Positions 28,401 to 35,203 of a stretch of DNA of 50,615 bases are shown here, piece by piece. This DNA comes from an uncultured Lachnospiraceae bacterium (GTDB lineage: Bacteria > Bacillota > Clostridia > Lachnospirales > Lachnospiraceae): NCBI GenBank assembly GCA_910586645.1, contig CAJUIS010000018.1, positions 1 to 50,615 of the forward strand, given 5' to 3'. Position numbers and translations under genes: made by a program. How positions within the stretch are numbered: the stretch's first letter is position 1; each line of letters opens with the position of its first letter. The notes below the pieces were generated by a model. That model ran no database searches and was not told where the DNA came from. It saw only the letters and a list, made by a program, of their open reading frames with translations.

Positions 28401-30328
28401 TTAATATAGTTGTCATAATCCGTGCGTCCCTGCCAGCCTTCAAAATCCGTCATGTTCAGACCGCCCAAAAGAGGCATCTGCGCCGCGCCGTCATAACGCG
28501 GATAATCAGCAACCCAGGAATCCTTCTGATGGTTGCGGAGGAAACGCATTACCGCACTGTTTTCTCCTTTTGAATTATAGCCGCCGTACACCAGATCCGC
28601 CGCCCAGTGCTGTAAAGTGGAATCATATTCATGCGTCGGGCCCCATTCTGTCGCAAGACGCCATCCAAGGCCGTTGATTTCACGCGCAAGCATTCTGGAA
28701 CCCCAGGATGTTTCGCCTTCGTCTCCTCCCGCTACGCCGTTGCCCCATACGTCTACATAGATAAAGTCCAGATCGTCCGTTCCGTCGCTTTTTTTCAAAG
28801 CCTCATGCAGCGCTGCAAAACGGGACTGTCTCCTTCCGTCCGCAAGATCAAACAGGCCGTTGATGCCAATTCCCTGATCCAGCCAGTTCCATCCGCTGTC
28901 TAAACCGTCATACCCCCTGGAAAGCTCATTGCTGAACGCCTTTGCTTCCGTATACATCTCGCTCGCATTGACATGGATTCCGAACAGGGCGCCCATCTTC
29001 TTACCCTCTTTCATCAAAGTCTTCATGTCTTCCGCGCCGCCGATTCTGGTTCCGATATCCGCGTAATCCGGATGTCCCGAATCATGCCCCTCGGAACCGT
29101 AGCCCTTCAGAAGGACGCCCTGTCCAAGACCGTCCGTATTCAGGTAAACCCGCTTTACGCCGTCTAAGTTTGTCAGAAACGGATTGGCCGCCATACTGCC
29201 GAAATTCATGGCGATACGGTAGTTTACAAGCTCCGGCACTTCTTCTGACAAATACGGATCATGCATGATTTTCCGGAACGCAACCGCGCCGTCCTGCCAG
29301 TCAATGCCGTTATCCGCATTTTCATCTCCCGCTATTGCAACCTTTGCGGAAGGCATAATGTCATGCTCCACTACATAGGTGCGAGCCTCTCTTGTCGTCG
29401 TCCCCGCATTGTCAACTCCCACGACAACCTTCGGAACCACCTGTCTGTCATAATACCATACTGCGCTGGAAAGCCCTACCGACGCCGTATTGTCCGCAAG
29501 TTTTTCCGTAGAAGCCATAACGCGCGTATTGCTTGCTCCCCCGGCGCTTACGACAACGGATTTGTTCCTTCCTTCATGCTCCGAATTGCTCCAGAGCCCT
29601 GCGCTCATTTCTGAATTGGAAAGAAACGCATAGATAAAATCTGTATTAATGTTTGACGAAGCCGTCACGTCATAATATTCGTCGCCGCTCACCCTTGTAT
29701 TGCTGGACATAACCGCGCCTTTTAAATTTGCATTCTGCTGGCTGCTGCGCACAGAAATGAGGCTGTGGTTCGGAATCTCAATCGACTGAACCGGATACTT
29801 TAAACAGCCTTTTGTAATATTCCCGTTCCGATCGTTCGTATAGCCTTCCTCTAACATTTCTGTAAGATGATTCTCTACTTTCGTAATGTCAAAAGACGCC
29901 GTGTTTTCTTTTACGCTAATCACTGCCGTAATGACGCAGTCGATATTCTCCCCTTTCAGGTTCATCGTATAAGTGACTGCCGTTCCTGCGTCGTTCACCT
30001 CATGCGTTACGCTGCTGCCGCCCGCATTCACCTTAATCGCCTGGCCGTTGATCTTGATGGTGTCAAGCGCATTCGTCTGTCCGAAAAATGTCTTCCCTGC
30101 AAGATCCCCTTCCTTCATAGCGTACGAAACGATGTACGGAAATCCCGTCGCCACCGTTACGTCCATTTCATTGGTTGTAAGAACTACCGTTCCTTCTGCG
30201 GCTTTTGCCGCATTGCCGGCCGTCTGAACGTCCGCGTTCGTCCCAAAAGCAGAAACCGGGACGGACGAAACCGTCATTCCAAAGGCCAGCAGGCAGCCTA
30301 ATAACTTCTTCAGCCTGCGTTTCCTCAT
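25430..30328 (-). CDS. GH101 endo-alpha-N-acetylgalactosaminidase with BIG2, CBM32-like and LRR_5-type tail
   Basis: A second, more canonical GH101 enzyme of 1632 residues. Signal peptide at 1 to about 28; a beta-sandwich (about 48-320); catalytic barrel with LNTDGLGQGVLLKGYGSEGH (396-415), SGWNWLDQ (478-485), nucleophile candidate Asp526 in FIYVDVWG and acid/base candidate Glu561 in ATEWGPTHEYDS. Downstream are a galactose-binding-like domain, an Ig-like BIG2 domain (WTSSDENVARVNEKGEV), an F5/8-type C (CBM32-like) domain with STLWHSQYNG, a Pro-Asn repeat linker and the shared Lys-rich C-terminal module. It lacks the carboxypeptidase-like and FIVAR parts of the other GH101 protein. AGGAGG is 9-10 nt before the ATG. 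It has its own consensus promoter and structured leader. Confidence 0.93.
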   Translation of the reverse strand: MRKRRLKKLLGCLLAFGMTVSSVPVSAFGTNADVQTAGNAAKAAEGTVVLTTNEMDVTVATGFPYIVSYAMKEGDLAGKTFFGQTNALDTIKINGQAIKVNAGGSSVTHEVNDAGTAVTYTMNLKGENIDCVITAVISVKENTASFDITKVENHLTEMLEEGYTNDRNGNITKGCLKYPVQSIEIPNHSLISVRSSQQNANLKGAVMSSNTRVSGDEYYDVTASSNINTDFIYAFLSNSEMSAGLWSNSEHEGRNKSVVVSAGGASNTRVMASTEKLADNTASVGLSSAVWYYDRQVVPKVVVGVDNAGTTTREARTYVVEHDIMPSAKVAIAGDENADNGIDWQDGAVAFRKIMHDPYLSEEVPELVNYRIAMNFGSMAANPFLTNLDGVKRVYLNTDGLGQGVLLKGYGSEGHDSGHPDYADIGTRIGGAEDMKTLMKEGKKMGALFGIHVNASEMYTEAKAFSNELSRGYDGLDSGWNWLDQGIGINGLFDLADGRRQSRFAALHEALKKSDGTDDLDFIYVDVWGNGVAGGDEGETSWGSRMLAREINGLGWRLATEWGPTHEYDSTLQHWAADLVYGGYNSKGENSAVMRFLRNHQKDSWVADYPRYDGAAQMPLLGGLNMTDFEGWQGRTDYDNYIKIMFRHNLITKYLQHYQVVDWVDGSPVSVPANESISAPAVEWTPEMQVTLRNTKNGADSTEIVVSRKSNNYADLANYRSRTITVNGVKVSEGAPTGGDGSNAGDEKYLIPWNWGADGSELSGNDMKMYHWNTNGGTSEWELTKNWQGLSNVVVYKLTDEGKTDKQVVDVVDNKITLTAEAEVPYVIYRGEKAPLAVDWQTSQYVYDMGFNDTDVNSHRTVTGSGTAEIVDNISANNMLKLDGEVSVSTEITNLKAGQKYALYVGVDNRSKANAYAVVTSGGKTLGTNYAGESFVENIVSSDQHRTGNGGTTSDEVSYFQNMFVFFTADAATATLTLKRDAGEGATYFDDIRVVPSKMDVIREQDENGNITALYNDFENNVQGIWPFVVSGPKDDSGYWAASYYVTDNRIHLSEKHAPFSQAGYMTKAVDDVLDGNWSVKINGLTQNESVIYRTIPQNFHFVPGQTYYVSFDYQMGSDGTYEVRLGDGRDTNVSSWKLAGTPGQTQTFGCTFTAGESGNNWIGIYSTNVAADSRGLLNNRLNFAGYKDFILDNIKIEKGGAFLHTPESTSVDTAKDALKMSVSFADEKDSGAKVTWTSSDENVARVNEKGEVYFTGFGTAVIAASAAVIDGRVQTLSCPVAFQKETMTTGTFTGAWANTYNSDAEGPNSVTDRAASTLWHSQYNGFTVSEDNPAVLTVQTKEAITSFERIAFRQRSGPNGLIGKYQCIIGNAFDEKTHTITEPTYTSEPINLAGTDGYKQDAVVEMEIPKGTEGTYLQIKVLNGNNGYAAMADVLIDTVVSRDTENERAFMKANAALFEKKDENPNPNPNPNPNPNPAPDVPKTLQKGQKAKDKNNEYKVLDASKKTVTITKSLAKKSAKTIKIPAKVKVNGINCTVTAVAKNAFKGYSKVTSIVIPKNVTKIDANAFSGCKKLKKVEFKNAKVKIAKNAFKSAPSKATVKIPASLKKNKKKLSKFKTMLKSAGLKSAKIK

Positions 30329-30361
30329 AATTTATGTACCTCCTTTGATTTGGTTAGTCTA

Positions 30362-30409
30362 AAAATGGCCTCTCCGACTGTATGATACGTACATTCGGGA
30401 GGTCATTTT
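30362..30409 (-). promoter_or_regulatory. Terminator-like hairpin in the leader of the second GH101 gene
   Basis: Arms AAAATGGCCTCTCCGA (30362-30377) and TCGGGAGGTCATTTT (30395-30409) pair with one bulge and one mismatch. Read on the minus strand the stem ends in a short T run. It lies inside the predicted 110-nt leader, 34 nt before the coding start. It could be an attenuator, a mRNA-stabilising 5' hairpin, or the terminator of hemB read-through. Confidence 0.5.
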
Positions 30410-30446
30410 CAGGTAGTAATGATACTTATCCCTTTTGACTGATTTC

Positions 30447-30475
30447 ATTATAAATCCATCTTTCTTTTTTGTCAA
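30447..30475 (-). promoter_or_regulatory. Perfect consensus sigma-A promoter of the second GH101 gene
   Basis: Minus strand TTGACA (30470-30475), exactly 17 bp, TATAAT (30447-30452). The transcription start is expected near 30440, giving a leader of about 112 nt that holds the hairpin at 30362-30409. Confidence 0.85.
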
Positions 30476-30569
30476 TTCTTCTCGTCTCTTTTCCTTCTTT
30501 CTTCCAATTCCTGTCATTTTAACCGTATCTTAAGAAAAAATTACGCTTCTTTCTGTGCAGTCCGCCCAA

Positions 30570-31553
30570 TCAGCCAATCTGCCCCCTCTTCATGCATTCC
30601 GCAAGCTCTTTTGCAAAATACGTGATATAGAGATCCGCGCCTGCCCGGAAAGCGGACGCCGCCATTTCACACATGACGCTTTCTTCTTCTATAAAGCCCG
30701 CCAGAGCCGCCGCTTTCACCATGGAATATTCCCCGCTGACGCTGTAAGCCGCAACCGGGAGATGCGACGCGTTTTTTATTTCACGTATCAAATCCCCGTA
30801 TGCCAGCGCAGGCTTAACCATAAGGATATCCGCTCCTTCTTCTTCATCCAGAAGAGCTTCTTTTACCGCTTCTCTGCGGTTGTGATAATCCATCTGATAC
30901 GTTTTCCTGTCTCCGAACGACGGCGCGCTCTCCGCCGCCTTACGGAACGGGCCGTAAAAAGAAGACGCAAATTTTGCGGAATATGACATAACCGGCGTAT
31001 GGGAAAAACCTGCCCGATCCAGCGCTTTCCGAATCGCCGCCACGCGGCCGTCCATCATATCGGAAGGAGCCGCCATATCGGCTCCCGCCTGCGCCTGGGA
31101 AACGGCCGTCTTCGCCAGATACTCAAGCGTCCTGTCGTTATCCACGTCCCTGCCGGAAAGTATGCCGCAGTGTCCGTGTGAAGTATATTCACACATACAG
31201 ACGTCTCCGATCAGGTACAGGTTTGGAAAGTCCCTCTTCGCTGTTCGAAATGCCTGCTGCACAACGCCGTCTTCCGCATATGCCATGCTGCCAAACGCGT
31301 CTTTTTTCGAAGGGATCCCAAAAAACATAACGCTGGAAACCCCCGCATCGGAAAGCTCTTCTAATTTCTCCCCCATCCTGTCCGCGCTGTAACGGCTCTG
31401 CCCCGGCATAGACAGAATTTCCTCTTTGATATTTTCCCCTTCCACGATGAACATCGGATAAATCAAAGCGGATCTGTCCATCCGCGTTTCCCTTGCCATT
31501 TTTCTTAAAATTTCATTTGACCTTAGGCGCCTTGGCCTTTTCACCTGCTCCAT
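30570..31553 (-). CDS. hemB: Delta-aminolevulinic acid dehydratase (porphobilinogen synthase)
   Basis: HemB joins two 5-aminolevulinate molecules into porphobilinogen in tetrapyrrole synthesis. The 327-residue protein (start MEQVKRPRRLR, chosen for its normal length and an upstream AGGAAAGG) has the zinc triad CMCEYTSHGHC with Cys119, Cys121 and Cys129, and the two catalytic lysines in SYSAKFASSFYGPFR (Lys194) and ILMVKPAL (Lys247). No other heme, siroheme or cobalamin gene is in the window, so the branch served is unknown. It follows the glycosyltransferase gene by 22 nt and may be co-transcribed with it. Confidence 0.96.
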   Translation of the reverse strand: MEQVKRPRRLRSNEILRKMARETRMDRSALIYPMFIVEGENIKEEILSMPGQSRYSADRMGEKLEELSDAGVSSVMFFGIPSKKDAFGSMAYAEDGVVQQAFRTAKRDFPNLYLIGDVCMCEYTSHGHCGILSGRDVDNDRTLEYLAKTAVSQAQAGADMAAPSDMMDGRVAAIRKALDRAGFSHTPVMSYSAKFASSFYGPFRKAAESAPSFGDRKTYQMDYHNRREAVKEALLDEEEGADILMVKPALAYGDLIREIKNASHLPVAAYSVSGEYSMVKAAALAGFIEEESVMCEMAASAFRAGADLYITYFAKELAECMKRGQIG

Positions 31554-31575
31554 ATGCCTTTCCTTCCCCGCCGCT

Positions 31576-32781
31576 TTACTGCGCGTCCCCTGCATCGTTC
31601 CGCACCGTCTCCATCATCATCCGTATCCTTTTCTCATAGGTATGATGCTTCTTTACTTTTTCATAGCCGCTTGCCGCAATCTGTCTTCGTTCCTCGTCAT
31701 GGGCAAGGTAATAGCCGCAGAGCTCCACAAGCTCTTCCACGCTTTCAAAGCAAACCAGATCTTCCCTGTTTTTAAAATAACGCGGCAGTTCCGCCTGAAA
31801 GTTTGTCATCAAAAACCCTCCGCTGCCAAGTACGTCAAACACCCGTAAAGGCAGGCCGCTTTTAATGTTTGGTATTGTAAAATTCAGGTTGATTTTGGAA
31901 GCCGCGAACACTTTCGGCATTTCGCTCCAGTAATCCAGGGAACCGCCGTACCGCACCCGGAACAAATCGCTCGTATCGCTGTTGCTGTAAACCGTAACGC
32001 CGTACTTTCTGGAAAGCTCTAACAACATACGCCTTCTTTGTTCCGCCGCCGTCTTAAATCCAAGGACCGTCGTAGAAAAAATAAGCCCCAGGTCGGAAAA
32101 CGAATCTTTGGACTTCTCCAGTTTAAAATACTGCTCAAGTTCTTCTAATATTCCTACTGTCAGCATTTCTTCAAGAATATTGCCGCCGCTTACGCACTGC
32201 TGCGCCCAGACTGCCGCGTCAAAATAGCCTTTCAGATACTCCGGGAGAACGGTTCTAAGCCTGTCGTAGCTGTTACGCTCGTACAGGCTTCCCACAAAAG
32301 CTATGTCGTTTTCATACAAAAACAAATCTTCACAATTCAAAAGCAGGTAATCTATCCTCCCGGTATTTACCGCAAGCGGCAGATGCCAGATATGCTCCAC
32401 TCCCATGCCTTTAAATTCTATGTAATTCGTCTTGTCAAACGTAAAAAAATAATTGCAGGAACAGAACACGTTTTTATGGTACATACTGATCAGAGGGCTG
32501 TCGCAGGTCCAGACGACATACGGTATGTCAAGTTTTACGCAGACCGTTGTCACAAGCGCAAAATAATTCACCGAAAAAATCATGCCGCATTTTTCTTTCC
32601 GGACAATCCCTTCCAGTTTCTCCTCAAATTCCCTGTCCTCATCATAATTGTCCAAATCCTGTTCCACGATAATGAATTCGTATCCAAGATTTGACAAAGC
32701 CTCGCAAATATCCGCATAACTGTAGGCTTTCCATTTATATATCAAAATCTTCCTTTTGTCCTGCTCTGGTTTTGATCTCAT
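31576..32781 (-). CDS. CgeB-like glycosyltransferase (GT-B, DUF3880 type)
   Basis: A 401-residue cytoplasmic protein resembling the CgeB/spore-maturation glycosyltransferases. The N-terminal half shows the DUF3880-like VWTCDSPLISMYHKN and YFFTFDKTNYIEFK; the C-terminal half is a second Rossmann-like GT-B domain with YWSEMPKVFAASKINLNFT and the nucleotide-sugar binding region GLPLRVFDVLGSGGFLMTN, then the family-typical ENREDLVCFESVEEL-like stretch (here KNREDLVCF). Donor and acceptor are unknown; it may modify a surface polymer or spore-coat component. The ATG has only a weak AGGGA about 11 nt upstream. Confidence 0.82.
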   Translation of the reverse strand: MRSKPEQDKRKILIYKWKAYSYADICEALSNLGYEFIIVEQDLDNYDEDREFEEKLEGIVRKEKCGMIFSVNYFALVTTVCVKLDIPYVVWTCDSPLISMYHKNVFCSCNYFFTFDKTNYIEFKGMGVEHIWHLPLAVNTGRIDYLLLNCEDLFLYENDIAFVGSLYERNSYDRLRTVLPEYLKGYFDAAVWAQQCVSGGNILEEMLTVGILEELEQYFKLEKSKDSFSDLGLIFSTTVLGFKTAAEQRRRMLLELSRKYGVTVYSNSDTSDLFRVRYGGSLDYWSEMPKVFAASKINLNFTIPNIKSGLPLRVFDVLGSGGFLMTNFQAELPRYFKNREDLVCFESVEELVELCGYYLAHDEERRQIAASGYEKVKKHHTYEKRIRMMMETVRNDAGDAQ

Positions 32782-32825
32782 CTGTATTTATCCCTTTTCT
32801 GACGCGGCTTTCTGAAAACGCCGCT

Positions 32826-33641
32826 TCATTTCTTTTCAGACGGCAGCATAAAGTCTTCCAGAGAACCAAATGTATACCCAAGTTCTTCCCATTTTGTCAA
32901 AAGTTCATCCAGGATCGTCCCGTTTGTTTCGGACGTCGCATGGAGCAGTACAATGGCTCCCGGATGGATTCTCGGCAAAAGTTTGCTGTAAGCTTCCTCC
33001 GCTGTCGGCTGATCGTCCTGATACCAGTCAACATAAGCCAGACTCCAGAAAAACGTACGGTAACCAAGCTGTTTTGCCATTTCCAGATTTTCCGTATTGA
33101 ACTTTCCCTGCGGCGGACGGTACAGTTTCGGCATTTCCTCTCCCGTAATTTGTCTGTACAGATTCGCTGCATCGTCCATTTCCTTCTGAAATGACGCCAT
33201 ATCGCTGATTTTTGACATATCCGGATGATGGTATGTATGATTTCCGACGAGATGCCCCTCTTCTTTCATCCGCTTTACAATTTCCGGGGCAGTTTCTAAA
33301 AAATTGCCAACGACAAAAAACGCCCCCTGCGCATTGTGTTTTTTCAGCGCGTCTAACATTTTTTCTGTATTTCCATTCTCATACCCGCAGTCAAACGTCA
33401 GATAAATCGTCTTTTCAGACGGATCCCCGACATAATAAGCGTCATATTGAGACAGTTCTTCTGCACTGACATTCCCGGTCGGAGGCGTCCCTTCCGTTCC
33501 AAATCCAAGTCCCCAGTTTTCCGTTTCATCCCGGATAAACGGAGAGCCGCTAAAAACATCTGCTATTTTAGCGGCTCCCGCACCCGCCCCGTACATAAAC
33601 AGGAAAAATACGATGAGCAGCAATGCTTTCTTATATTTCAT
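32826..33641 (-). CDS. PdaA-like polysaccharide (peptidoglycan) deacetylase
   Basis: A NodB-fold deacetylase of 271 residues with a signal or anchor segment (LLLIVFFLFMYGAGAG). Motifs: TFDCGYENGNTEKMLDAL (catalytic base Asp region), GNHTYHHPDM with the two metal His, RPPQGKFN, and the C-terminal HPGAIVLLHATSETN. The TFDxGYENG form is typical of PdaA, which removes acetyl groups from MurNAc for muramic delta-lactam formation in spore cortex; that role is inferred. I chose the ATG at 33639-33641; a GTG two codons upstream is equally possible, and no strong ribosome binding site is seen. Confidence 0.88.
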   Translation of the reverse strand: MKYKKALLLIVFFLFMYGAGAGAAKIADVFSGSPFIRDETENWGLGFGTEGTPPTGNVSAEELSQYDAYYVGDPSEKTIYLTFDCGYENGNTEKMLDALKKHNAQGAFFVVGNFLETAPEIVKRMKEEGHLVGNHTYHHPDMSKISDMASFQKEMDDAANLYRQITGEEMPKLYRPPQGKFNTENLEMAKQLGYRTFFWSLAYVDWYQDDQPTAEEAYSKLLPRIHPGAIVLLHATSETNGTILDELLTKWEELGYTFGSLEDFMLPSEKK

Positions 33642-33702
33642 ATGCACCCAAACAATTTCTTTTTACCAGTTTATGAAGGGATTTGAAATTCATTCTGAAT
33701 TT

Positions 33703-35109
33703 TTATTCTTTTCCGTTCCAGCAGTACGTGCAAAGCCTGCATTTGTCAATGTTGACGGAATCCAGCATATCGTCCAGACGGTTAAAGCGCAGAGAAGTAA
33801 AATTCTGCTCCTTTCGGATTTCTTCCACCATCTGTCCATACTTTGAAGACTCCGGATCCGCATATTCCTGTAAAACCTCATCCGTTACGTTTCCGCCTTC
33901 AAGACGGTCAATCACCCTTCTGGCAATCAAATCCATTTCGGAAGTGGAGCGTGAAAAATTCAGGTATTTGCATCCGTACAAAATCGGCGGGCACGCCGGA
34001 CGCACATGCACTTCTCTGGCGCCGCTTTCATACAGGAATTCCGTCGTTTCACGAAGCTGCGTCCCTCTTACAATTGAATCGTCAATTAAAAGCATGCTTT
34101 TATCCCGGATCAGACCCTCCACTGCCAAAAGTTTCATTTTGGCAATCAGGTTCCGCTTGCTTTGTATCGTCGGCATAAACGATCTCGGCCATGTAGGCGT
34201 GTACTTAATAAACGGCCTGGAGAAAGGAACTCCTGATTCATTTGCGTAGCCAATTGCATGCGCCGTCCCGGAATCCGGCACTCCCGCCACGATATCCGGC
34301 CGCACATTGTCCCGCTCCGCCATCTTCCTGCCGCAGTCATAGCGCATTTGCTCCACGCCTGTCCCTTCATAGGAACTGGAAGGATACCCGTAATACACCC
34401 ACAAAAATGTGCAGATCTTCATGTCTTTTCCAGGTTCGGACAAAACCACGCATTTCTGATCTGTCACAAGCGCAATTTCACCCGGCCCCAGTTCTTTATA
34501 ATCCTTATATCCAAGGTTTCTGTATGCAAAATTTTCAAAAGAAATGCAAAAAGCGTCTTCTTTCCTGCCAACCACGACCGGCGTACGCCCGTATTTATCC
34601 CGGGCCGCATAAATGCCCTTTTCATTCATCAAAAGAATTGATACGGAACCTTCTACAGAATCCAGCGCGTAGCGGATGCCGTCAATCAGGTTATCCTTCT
34701 GATTAATCAGCGATGCAATCAGCTCTGTCGCATTGATATCTCCGCCGCTCATCTCAAGAAAATGAGAATGCGCATTTTCAAACAGCATCTTAGACAGCTC
34801 ATCCATATTGTTAATCTTGCTTACCGTCGTAATTGCATAAGTCCCATGATTGGAACGAACCAGAAGCGGCTGCGGTTCATAATCCGATATGCATCCGATT
34901 CCCATCCTGCCGGACATTTTCTGCACATCCTTATCAAACTTGGTGCGAAACGGCGCATTCTCAATATTGTGAATTGCCCGGTCAAAGCCTTTCTCCCCGA
35001 ACACCACCATGCCGCCGCGCTTCGTTCCCAAATGCGAATGATAGTCAATCCCAAAGAATAAATCAAATACACAGTCCTCTTTGCAGGCTGCTCCAAAAAA
35101 TCCTCCCAT
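33703..35109 (-). CDS. PurF paralogue (amidophosphoribosyltransferase-like) without glutaminase residues
   Basis: A 468-residue homologue of PurF, which transfers glutamine-derived ammonia to PRPP in purine synthesis. The phosphoribosyltransferase half is intact: PRPP loop LLIDDSIVRGTQL and AGVPDSGTAHAIGYA. All four Fe-S ligand positions of the Bacillus type appear kept: ICTFLWVYY, YGCKYLNF, and CTYCWNGKE at the C-terminus. The N-terminal glutaminase half is degenerate: the protein begins MGGFFGAA, so the essential N-terminal Cys is Gly; the usual His-x-Arg-Tyr segment is RMGIGCIS; and the Asn-Gly oxyanion motif (HNGN) is TVSKINN. GAGG lies 7 nt before the ATG. It may use free ammonia or another partner, or have a different role; a true purF would be expected elsewhere. 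Confidence 0.85.
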   Translation of the reverse strand: MGGFFGAACKEDCVFDLFFGIDYHSHLGTKRGGMVVFGEKGFDRAIHNIENAPFRTKFDKDVQKMSGRMGIGCISDYEPQPLLVRSNHGTYAITTVSKINNMDELSKMLFENAHSHFLEMSGGDINATELIASLINQKDNLIDGIRYALDSVEGSVSILLMNEKGIYAARDKYGRTPVVVGRKEDAFCISFENFAYRNLGYKDYKELGPGEIALVTDQKCVVLSEPGKDMKICTFLWVYYGYPSSSYEGTGVEQMRYDCGRKMAERDNVRPDIVAGVPDSGTAHAIGYANESGVPFSRPFIKYTPTWPRSFMPTIQSKRNLIAKMKLLAVEGLIRDKSMLLIDDSIVRGTQLRETTEFLYESGAREVHVRPACPPILYGCKYLNFSRSTSEMDLIARRVIDRLEGGNVTDEVLQEYADPESSKYGQMVEEIRKEQNFTSLRFNRLDDMLDSVNIDKCRLCTYCWNGKE

Positions 35110-35160
35110 ACATCTGCCTCATTTCTTTCTATACTGTTTCACTAAAACGATTTCACGTTT

Positions 35161-35189
35161 ATCATAATCGTTCCGCGGCAAAATGTAAA
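35161..35189 (-). promoter_or_regulatory. Promoter of the PurF-like gene
   Basis: Minus strand TTTACA (35184-35189), 17 bp, TATGAT (35161-35166), located 52 nt upstream of the ATG. No guanine or PRPP riboswitch fold was evident in the short leader. Confidence 0.65.
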
Positions 35190-35203
35190 CCTCTAAAATT
35201 CAA

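Noticed and set aside
35110..35160. A purine riboswitch before the PurF-like gene
   Set aside because: The leader after the predicted start is about 45 nt and shows no three-way-junction pattern.
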